13,607 nt of DNA from JALONO01 sp038209965 (GTDB lineage: Bacteria; Bacteroidota; Bacteroidia; Cytophagales; Thermoflexibacteraceae). The stretch spans positions 1 through 13,607 of the forward strand of contig JBBQXF010000127.1 of the NCBI GenBank assembly GCA_038209965.1. The letters run 5' to 3'. Below are positions 1-5,299 of the stretch, piece after piece (position 1 is the first letter of the stretch; each line of letters starts with the position of its first letter). Both the position numbers and the translations under genes were made by a program. The notes beneath the pieces were generated by a model. The model did not search any database. It was not told the origin of the DNA and saw only the letters and a program-made list of their open reading frames with translations.

Positions 1-402
1 GAAGTGGAAAGCCCGACCGCCAAGAAACTCTTTTTGGAGGATCGCCGGTCGGGTGAGTTCTACTACCTGCAACCGGGCCGCAACCATACCCTGAACCTGT
101 CGGCCGGCCACCACCGCGACCGGTTCTACCTGCGCTCGGCCAGCGAGGTAGCGGGCCAACCTGTCCAAGTGGGCGAAACTGCCGGGGCTTTCGCCTTTGG
201 CCGGGATCTGTTCGTGGGGGCCAGTGAAACCGCCGAGGTGGCCGTTTACAGCACCCTGGGCACCCTCGTCCAGCGCTTCGCCAACGTGCCCCCGGGCGGG
301 CTGCGCCGCCTGGCTGCCCAAGTGCCCACCTCGGGCGTGTACGTGGTCAAAGTGGCCACCGCCACCGGATCAGTGGAAAAAAGGGTCTGGTTGGAAAAAT
401 AA
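1..402 (+). CDS. C-terminal end of a secreted protein with a type IX secretion sorting domain (5' partial)
   Basis: The reading frame is open from the first base; the GTG at 4 is an internal codon, so only the last 133 residues are visible. Residues about 5-48 (KKLFLEDRRSGEFYYLQPG to DRFYLR) resemble the beta-rich module (Y.F....g...dRF.L) that often precedes the sorting signal in large Bacteroidota surface proteins. Residues about 68-133 match a type A T9SS C-terminal domain: a VAVYSTLG strand, a SGVYVVKV strand and a basic end, EKRVWLEK. In known T9SS substrates this domain directs export through the outer membrane and is then removed. The catalytic or adhesive part lies upstream of the window, so the function is unknown. 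A hairpin starts 10 bases after the stop. Confidence 0.85.
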   Translation, partial: EVESPTAKKLFLEDRRSGEFYYLQPGRNHTLNLSAGHHRDRFYLRSASEVAGQPVQVGETAGAFAFGRDLFVGASETAEVAVYSTLGTLVQRFANVPPGGLRRLAAQVPTSGVYVVKVATATGSVEKRVWLEK

Positions 403-412
403 ACTGGTACAC

Positions 413-448
413 AACCGCTGGCAGTGGTTGAAAACCCTGCCAGCGGTT
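413..448 (+). terminator. Inverted repeat just after the T9SS-substrate gene, possible terminator
   Basis: A perfect 12-bp inverted repeat pairs 413-424 (AACCGCTGGCAG) with 437-448. The 12-base loop can close further through GGTT and AACC. It starts 10 bases after the stop at 402, where a terminator is expected, but no T-run follows. It also contains one copy of the short repeat found again at 468-488, so it may be part of an intergenic repeat family rather than a true terminator. Confidence 0.4.
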
Positions 449-488
449 AATAGTCCGAGAATCCTGTCAGTGGTTCAAAACCCTGCCA
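422..488. repeat. Two near-identical 21-bp direct repeats, with a related third copy at 624-639
   Basis: Positions 422-442 and 468-488 differ at one base in 21 (G at 430, C at 476) and have a 46-bp period. A further match, AATCCTGYCAGTGGTT, links 460-475 to 624-639 with 15 of 16 bases identical. None lies in a plausible gene. The arrangement resembles a small family of dispersed intergenic repeats in the gap between two convergent genes. Confidence 0.7.
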
Positions 489-503
489 TGGGTTACCCCC
501 GTT

Positions 504-526
504 GTGCAAAGTCTGTGACTTTGCAC
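504..526. repeat. Perfect palindromic hairpin, 10-bp stem
   Basis: GTGCAAAGTC (504-513) and GACTTTGCAC (517-526) are exact reverse complements around a TGT loop. The core AAAGTCTGNGACTTT is repeated in the next hairpin 10 bp to the right, so the two are related copies of one element. No T-run follows on either strand. Confidence 0.7.
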
Positions 527-535
527 CCGAAATAA

Positions 536-556
536 GCGAAAGTCTGCGACTTTCGC
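536..556. repeat. Perfect palindromic hairpin, 9-bp stem, sister of the preceding one
   Basis: GCGAAAGTC (536-544) and GACTTTCGC (548-556) pair around a TGC loop. The two outer stem bases differ from the 504-526 hairpin in a compensated way, so pairing is kept while the sequence changes. This suggests a selected structure or a mobile REP-like palindrome. Confidence 0.7.
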
Positions 557-648
557 CAGCACGACGGCCTTCGCTCCGTTGTTGGTGTTGGCGAAGCGCA
601 CCAATAACAAAGAAAGGGTAAAAAATCCTGCCAGTGGTTGTCATTCAA

Positions 649-682
649 AACCCCCGGCTTGGCAACTGCCAAGCCGGGGGTT
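649..682 (-). terminator. Strong terminator downstream of tex, possibly bidirectional
   Basis: A perfect 15-bp, G+C-rich stem pairs 649-663 with 668-682 around a four-base loop. On the minus strand it lies about 20 bases after the tex stop and its right arm runs into TTTT, as in an intrinsic terminator. On the plus strand the stem is followed by GTTCCC, so termination of the opposing gene would depend on the stem alone. Confidence 0.75.
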
Positions 683-702
683 GTTCCCAGCCAAACGGTT
701 GC

Positions 703-3090
703 CTAGCGGAACTTGGTCTTGAGCTTGGCCAATAATGTGGCCATGTCCTCTTCCGGCGCTGGGGCCGTTTTCTTCACCTCGGGGCTTTTTTCCGTCGGTT
801 TGACCTTGGGAGCGGATTGATTAGCTGGTTTTTTCGCCAATTTTTCGCTCGCTTTGGCGACCGGTTTTACGGGTTCGGTTGCCTTGCTTTTGCGCTCAAA
901 ATTGCTTTTGCGCTCATCGCCCTTGCTGGGGTTTCTGGCCGTGGGCTTGGCTTGGGCGTTGAGATCCGACTTCATGCTCAAAGCGATGCGCTTGCGGGCA
1001 ATGTCCACCTCGACCACCGTTACCATTACTTTTTGCTGGACTTTGACTGCTTCATTGGGGTTTTCGATAAACCGGTCGCTCATTTGGCTGAGGTGGACCA
1101 GCCCATCTTGGTGAACTCCAATATCGACAAAAGCCCCAAAAGCAGTGATATTGGTAACAATGCCCGGCAGGCGCATCCCTAGTTTCAGGTCTTCCATCGT
1201 GTGCACGCCTTCCGCGAAGGCAAACGCCTCAAACTGCTCCCGGGGATCGCGCCCAGGCTTGGCCAGTTCCTTCATGATGTCCTGCAAAGTGGGCAGGCCA
1301 ACGGTCTGGGTCACGTATTGCTTGAGGTTGATCATTTTGCGCAGCTCTTCTTTGGTCATCAGATCGCGCACGGTGCATTGGAGGTCTTTGGCCATTTGCT
1401 CCACTATACCATAGCTTTCCGGGTGGACCGCACTGGAATCCAGCGGGTTTTCACCATCGCGAATGCGCAAAAAACCGGCGGCTTGTTCAAATACTTTTTC
1501 GCCCAAGCGGGGCACTTTCATCAGGTCTTGGCGGTTTTTGAACGCGCCCTTCAAATTGCGGATATCGATGATGTTCTGGGCCAGAGATGGGCCAAGGCCC
1601 GATACATAAGTCAGCAATTCTTTGCTGGCCGTATTTACTTCCACACCGACGGCATTTACGCAACTGACCACCACGTCGTCCAGCGAATTTCTCAACAAAC
1701 CTTGATCCACATCGTGCTGATATTGGCCCACGCCGATGGCCTTGGGATCAAGTTTGACCAGTTCGGCCAGGGGATCCATGAGCCGGCGGCCAATGGACAC
1801 CGCCCCCCGCACGGTCAAATCGTGGTCGGGGAACTCCTTGCGGGCTATGTCGGAGGCCGAATAGACCGAGGCCCCGCTTTCATTGACCATCACCACTTGG
1901 ATTTTGTGGGGCAGGTGGAGGTTGCGGACAAACACTTCAGTTTCGCGGCCCGCCGTGCCATTGCCGATCGCAATGGCCTCAATGTCATGCTTTTCGCACA
2001 GGGTGCGGATAGTAGTGCCCGAATCGGCCAGCCGCTTGTTCTCGTGCGGGTAGATCACGTCGTTGGCCAGCAGTTGCCCTTGGGCGTCGAGGCACACTAT
2101 CTTGCAGCCGGAGCGGAAGCCCGGATCAATGGCCAGCACCCGCTTTTGCCCCAAGGGAGCGGCCAGCATCAGTTGGCGCAAATTATCGGCAAATACGCGG
2201 ATGGCTTCCAGATCGGCCCGCTCCTTGGACACAGTGCGGATCTCGGTTTCCATCGATGGCCCCAAGAGGCGCTTGTAGGAATCTTTGACCGCCAAGCGCA
2301 CTTGCTCACCGATGGGTGAGTCGTTCTTGACAAATAATTGATACAATCGGTAGAGGGCATTTTCCTCTTCGGGCGTTGACTCGAGCGACAAGATGTTCTC
2401 TTTTTCGGCTCGGCGCAGGGCCAGGATCCGGTGCGAGGGCGCGGCGGAGATCTCCTCCTCCCAATCAAAATAGTCTTTGTATTTCTGGCCTTCGGTTTCT
2501 TTGCCCGCGATCACCTTGGCTTTAAACTTGCCTTCCTTGGCAAACAGTTCGCGCATCTGGGCCCGGGAGTCGGGGTGCTCGCTCACTTGCTCGGCAATGA
2601 TGTCACGTGCGCCCGCCAAGGCTTCTTCAATGGTCTTGACCTCTTTTTCTTCATTGATAAACTTGAGGATCTCGGCCAGCAAATCAATGCTTTCGTCTTG
2701 TAGCAATAGTGTTTCGGCCAAAGGTTCCAAGCCTTTTTCGCGGGCAATGGTGGCCCGGGTGCGGCGTTTGGGCTTGAAGGGCAAGTAAATATCCTCCAAA
2801 CGGGCCATATTGTCGGCCTCATTGATCAATTGCGCCAGCTCGGGGGTGAGTTTGCCCAGTTCGGTCATGGAAGCTAAAATGGCTTCCCGCCGTTTCTCCA
2901 GCTCGCGGAGCTGGGCTGAGCGGTCGCGGATGGCCGCCACTTGCACTTCGTCCAAGCTCCCGGTGGCCTCCTTGCGGTAGCGAGAAATGAAGGGCACGGA
3001 CGCGCCGCCATCCAGCAGATCGACGGTGGCTTGCACTTGCCTCAGGCCGATGGAAAGCTCGGCTGCAATTATCAATAAAATCTTTTCCAT
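703..3090 (-). CDS. tex: Tex-family RNA-binding transcription accessory protein
   Basis: The 795-residue product is close to the usual Tex length plus an extended tail. The N-terminus (LLDGGASVPFISRYRKEATG, residues about 25-44) is the Tex signature and fixes the ATG at 3090. A YqgF/RNase H-like domain begins near residue 315 (RVLAIDPGFRSG), helix-hairpin-helix segments begin near 495 (SGLGPSLAQNI), and an S1 RNA-binding domain spans about 634-705 (GIVTNITAFGAFVDIGVHQDGLVH). Residues from about 710 form a low-complexity Lys/Ala/Pro-rich tail ending in ATLLAKLKTKFR. Tex proteins are cytoplasmic nucleic-acid-binding factors tied to transcription and RNA handling; the exact role here is not readable from sequence. 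The gene appears to be a single transcription unit ending at the 649-682 terminator. No clear promoter was found upstream. Confidence 0.97.
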   Translation of the reverse strand: MEKILLIIAAELSIGLRQVQATVDLLDGGASVPFISRYRKEATGSLDEVQVAAIRDRSAQLRELEKRREAILASMTELGKLTPELAQLINEADNMARLEDIYLPFKPKRRTRATIAREKGLEPLAETLLLQDESIDLLAEILKFINEEKEVKTIEEALAGARDIIAEQVSEHPDSRAQMRELFAKEGKFKAKVIAGKETEGQKYKDYFDWEEEISAAPSHRILALRRAEKENILSLESTPEEENALYRLYQLFVKNDSPIGEQVRLAVKDSYKRLLGPSMETEIRTVSKERADLEAIRVFADNLRQLMLAAPLGQKRVLAIDPGFRSGCKIVCLDAQGQLLANDVIYPHENKRLADSGTTIRTLCEKHDIEAIAIGNGTAGRETEVFVRNLHLPHKIQVVMVNESGASVYSASDIARKEFPDHDLTVRGAVSIGRRLMDPLAELVKLDPKAIGVGQYQHDVDQGLLRNSLDDVVVSCVNAVGVEVNTASKELLTYVSGLGPSLAQNIIDIRNLKGAFKNRQDLMKVPRLGEKVFEQAAGFLRIRDGENPLDSSAVHPESYGIVEQMAKDLQCTVRDLMTKEELRKMINLKQYVTQTVGLPTLQDIMKELAKPGRDPREQFEAFAFAEGVHTMEDLKLGMRLPGIVTNITAFGAFVDIGVHQDGLVHLSQMSDRFIENPNEAVKVQQKVMVTVVEVDIARKRIALSMKSDLNAQAKPTARNPSKGDERKSNFERKSKATEPVKPVAKASEKLAKKPANQSAPKVKPTEKSPEVKKTAPAPEEDMATLLAKLKTKFR

Positions 3091-3245
3091 TGAAATTCAG
3101 GGAACTGGCGAGCGGGGTGACCCATTCTCACCAAATTTTATACTGGGATGAAGGTGATTTTTGGGAAACAGGGTTTATATTTTGGTTATCAAACACTTGC
3201 CTTCTGCGGAAATGTGAAACTGCCCGCCACGGTTCAAAAGCAATC

Positions 3246-3277
3246 AATGCCCACAAAAGTAAACCTTTGCGGGCATT
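3246..3277 (-). terminator. Probable terminator hairpin after the sigma-54 regulator gene
   Basis: A 12-bp stem (AATGCCC...GGGCATT) surrounds an 8-base loop. The one mismatch on the plus strand (A/C) becomes a G-U pair in the minus-strand transcript, so the structure fits a minus-strand RNA better. It lies about 35 bases after the stop codon at 3311. The downstream tract is only weakly T-rich. The arm GCGGGCATTTT recurs just before the stop (near 3299), giving an alternative pairing. Confidence 0.45.
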
Positions 3278-3310
3278 TTCCCTTACTTAACGCAAGTCGG
3301 CGGGCATTTT

Positions 3311-4693
3311 TTACATGCCATACTTTTCTAGCCGGCGATAGAGCGATGACCGGGTGAGGCCCAGTTCGGTGGAAGCTTGGGTGATGTTGCCATTGTACTT
3401 CTTCAACACCTTTTTGATCAATATTTTCTCCACTTCTTCCAATTGCATTTGTTCCAAGATCACACTGTCATCGTCACGGGTGGCAGATTGTTGTGGGGCG
3501 AAGAACAAGTCTTCGGGCTGGAGGATATTTTTGGCACTCATGATCACCGCCCGCTCCATGGAATGTTGCAGTTCGCGCACATTGCCGGGCCAATGGTAGT
3601 TGCGCATTTTTTTATGGGCTGCCGGGCTGATGGTGTGCAAAGTCTTGTTGTATTTTTTGGCATAGAAATCTAGGTAATGGTGGGCCAGGATCTCCACGTC
3701 GTCGCCCCGGTCGCGCAGGGGGGGGAGCTGCACCTCGATGGTGTTGACCCGGTACAACAAATCTTGGCGAAACTTGCCGTGTTTCACCATTTCGTACATG
3801 GGCATGTTGGTGGCGCAGATGAGGCGCACATCAATCGGTTTGATCTTGTTGGAACCCACCCGCCGCACCTCGCGGTTTTGCAGTACAGTGAGCAGTTTGG
3901 CTTGCAGGGGCAGGGCAATGTTGCCAATTTCATCGAGGAAAAGTGATCCGCCGTTGGCTACTTCGAAGCGGCCCGCCCGGTCTTCTTTGGCATCGGTGAA
4001 GGCCCCCCGCACGTGGCCGAACATTTCGCTCTCGAACAGCGTTTCGGTGACGGCCCCCAAATCAACGGAGATGAACACCTTTTCGGCCCGGAGCGAGCGG
4101 CGGTGGACAGCCCGCGCAATCACTTCTTTGCCCGTGCCATTTTCGCCCAAGATGAGCACGTTGGCATCGGTTTTGGCCACATGCTCAATGGTTTCAAAAA
4201 CCCGCATCATGGCTGGACTTTGGCCAATAATGTCGGCAAATTTATGGTCAATATCGGCAGAAATCAATTTTTGTTGGGAACGCAACTGGGCCACCTCGTT
4301 GCGCGAGGCCCGCAGGTTCGTGGCCGACCACAGAGTAGCCAGCAGTTTTTCATTTTCCCACGGTTTGACCACAAAATCGGCCGCCCCTTCCTTGATGGCC
4401 CGCACGGCCAATTCCACATCGCCATAAGCGGTGATCATCACCACTACCGCCGAGGGATCTAGGTTGAGGATTTTGTCCAACCAAAAGAACCCTTCACTGC
4501 CACTGCTCACATCCTTGGTAAAGTTCATGTCCAACAGGATCACGTCATACTGTTCATTGTTTAGGATGTTGGGCAGGGTTTCGGGCCGCGTTTCGGTGTC
4601 CACTTGCAAGAAATGGCGTTTGAGAAACAGCTTGGCCGCCTTTAACAGGTCTTCGTTGTCATCTACAATTAAGACTTTCCCAGATTTCAACAT
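3311..4693 (-). CDS. Sigma-54-dependent response regulator, NtrC family
   Basis: The 460-residue product has the three NtrC-family parts. Residues 1-120 form a receiver domain with acidic pocket D11/D12, phospho-acceptor D55, T88 and K110. Residues about 155-390 form an AAA+ activator domain with Walker A GENGTGKE (183-190), ESEMFGH, a sigma-54 contact loop GAFTDA (230-235) and Walker B SLFLDE (250-255). The last 35 residues are a Fis-type helix-turn-helix (NITQASTELGLTRSSLYRRL). Such proteins bind upstream sites and use ATP to open sigma-54 promoters when phosphorylated. The contact loop differs from the canonical GAFTGA. No histidine kinase is adjacent: tex is downstream and a tRNA upstream. 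The start follows from the receiver domain beginning at residue 6. The targets are unknown; paired palindromes upstream suggest autoregulation. Confidence 0.95.
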   Translation of the reverse strand: MLKSGKVLIVDDNEDLLKAAKLFLKRHFLQVDTETRPETLPNILNNEQYDVILLDMNFTKDVSSGSEGFFWLDKILNLDPSAVVVMITAYGDVELAVRAIKEGAADFVVKPWENEKLLATLWSATNLRASRNEVAQLRSQQKLISADIDHKFADIIGQSPAMMRVFETIEHVAKTDANVLILGENGTGKEVIARAVHRRSLRAEKVFISVDLGAVTETLFESEMFGHVRGAFTDAKEDRAGRFEVANGGSLFLDEIGNIALPLQAKLLTVLQNREVRRVGSNKIKPIDVRLICATNMPMYEMVKHGKFRQDLLYRVNTIEVQLPPLRDRGDDVEILAHHYLDFYAKKYNKTLHTISPAAHKKMRNYHWPGNVRELQHSMERAVIMSAKNILQPEDLFFAPQQSATRDDDSVILEQMQLEEVEKILIKKVLKKYNGNITQASTELGLTRSSLYRRLEKYGM

Positions 4694-4780
4694 AGCAAAG
4701 GGTTAAAGTTTATGGTCAGGAAGTTGGTAATGTTGCCAATCCGAGCGTTTGCATCACTTGCCAATCAAGCGGTGAGCGTT

Positions 4781-4808
4781 CCGGCAAAATTGTCAAAGCT
4801 TGTGCCGG
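4781..4808 (-). promoter_or_regulatory. Weak candidate -24/-12 promoter inside a CCGGCA/TGCCGG inverted repeat
   Basis: On the minus strand CGGCACAAGCTTTGAC (4792-4807) has the -24 GG and correct 10-base spacing, and TTG of the -12 box, but GA in place of the invariant GC. It would place the two upstream palindromes near -85 and -109, a normal distance for an activator site. The segment is also bracketed by a 6-bp inverted repeat (CCGGCA at 4781, TGCCGG at 4803). The match is imperfect, so it is offered only as a candidate. Confidence 0.2.
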
Positions 4809-4858
4809 AAAAACTAAGGATTTTAAACCACTTATTACCAAGACCTTAAAGAAAAAAA

Positions 4859-4898
4859 TTCTCGATATCGGACACTGCTGGCTGTCCGCTATCGGACA
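4859..4898 (-). promoter_or_regulatory. Paired palindromic operator upstream of the sigma-54 regulator
   Basis: Site 2 (4883-4898) is TGTCCGCTATCGGACA, two perfect 6-base half-sites around a 4-base spacer. Site 1 (4859-4874) is TTCTCGATATCGGACA, with one perfect half and a 4-of-6 left half. The centres are 24 bp apart, a little over two helical turns, so both dimers could lie on nearly the same DNA face. The only gene downstream on the minus strand before another unit is the NtrC-family regulator, about 165-205 bp away. Tandem palindromes at this distance are typical of enhancer sites for such activators. That this protein binds them is inference. Confidence 0.55.
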
Positions 4899-4952
4899 TG
4901 CCTGTGCGCCAACGGGCAAAGCGGGCAAGGGAGGAGCAAACCGGCCGGGCAC

Positions 4953-4980
4953 AAAAAAACCGCGAAAATTACTTTCGCGG
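4953..4980 (-). terminator. Intrinsic terminator of the tRNA-His unit
   Basis: On the minus strand CCGCGAAA pairs with TTTCGCGG around GTAAT (4960-4980), followed at once by seven T residues (4953-4959). It starts 17 bases after the tRNA 3' end. This is a textbook intrinsic terminator and separates the tRNA from the regulator's operator region. Confidence 0.9.
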
Positions 4981-4996
4981 CCTCGGATTTACTATG

Positions 4997-5070
4997 GGAG
5001 GATGATGGGGTTCGAACCCACGACCTTCGGTGCCACAAACCGACGCTCTAACCGACTGAGCTACAACCTC
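4997..5070 (-). tRNA. tRNA-His (GUG)
   Basis: A full cloverleaf can be folded. The acceptor is GAGGUUG with CAUCCUC, the D arm is GCUC/GAGC, the anticodon stem UCGGU/ACCGA is perfect, the loop UUGUGGC has anticodon GUG (5034-5036), and the T arm is GUGGG-UUCGAAC-CCCAU. The base before the acceptor is G (G-1, from position 5071) and the discriminator is C73; this G-1:C73 pair is the identity element of tRNA-His. There is one U5-U68 mismatch in the acceptor stem. CCA is not encoded: C73 is followed by CAT. The gene has its own promoter and terminator. Confidence 0.97.
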
Positions 5071-5084
5071 CGTGTTTTGGAACG

Positions 5085-5115
5085 CAAATGTAAGCAAGCC
5101 GATCGTTAAAACAAA
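5085..5115 (-). promoter_or_regulatory. Bacteroidota-type promoter of tRNA-His
   Basis: On the minus strand TTTG (5112-5115) is followed by exactly 19 bases and TACATTTG (5085-5092). This fits the known Bacteroidota housekeeping consensus, TTTG at -33 and TAnnTTTG at -7. It predicts a start near 5079, leaving a leader of about 8 bases before the mature tRNA. It is the clearest promoter in the window. Confidence 0.8.
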
Positions 5116-5209
5116 AAAACCGGGTGTTTCTTTCAAACAAAAGTAGTGGGCCGCCATCAATGTGGCCTGCGTGTACAATAGGCCAACGATCACTTGTGCC
5201 AAATCAACC

Positions 5210-5247
5210 AAAAAACCGCGCAAAGAAAGCAATCCCTTGCGCGGTTT
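5210..5247 (-). terminator. Intrinsic terminator of the S9 peptidase gene
   Basis: An 11-bp stem (AAACCGCGCAA with TTGCGCGGTTT) encloses a 13-base loop, and on the minus strand the stem ends in a run of six T (5210-5215). It begins about 50 bases after the peptidase stop at 5300. The plus-strand side ends TTTCTT, so weak action in the other direction is possible, though no plus-strand gene reaches it. Confidence 0.85.
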
Positions 5248-5299
5248 CTTAAACATTGAGGTACAAAAATGGATCGTTTATCGCGCCGGCACGGTAGGT

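Noticed and set aside
447..644. A 65-codon minus-strand frame between the two convergent genes
   Set aside because: It runs through the hairpins and repeats, and its sequence is simply their translation.
1201..2319. A 372-codon plus-strand reading frame antisense to tex
   Set aside because: It lies wholly inside tex, whose domains are unmistakable, and its translation has no recognisable domain. Long antisense frames are expected in G+C-rich coding DNA.
3132..3168. A tex promoter on the minus strand (TATAAAATTTG with an upstream TGTTTCC)
   Set aside because: The spacing inside the -7 box is one base too long and the -33 element is poor and too far, so it does not meet the Bacteroidota consensus.
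4750..4765. TTGGCA/TGCA as a sigma-54 promoter upstream of the regulator
   Set aside because: Only 8 bases separate GG and GC, while sigma-54 promoters need 10.
4997..5070. tRNA-His as an attachment site for an integrated island
   Set aside because: No second copy of the tRNA 3' end was seen in the window, there is no integrase, and the accessory R-M genes lie 4 kb away beyond a core-type gene.
4969..5256. A 95-codon minus-strand frame
   Set aside because: It reads straight through the tRNA-His gene, its promoter and two terminator hairpins, so it cannot be a real gene.
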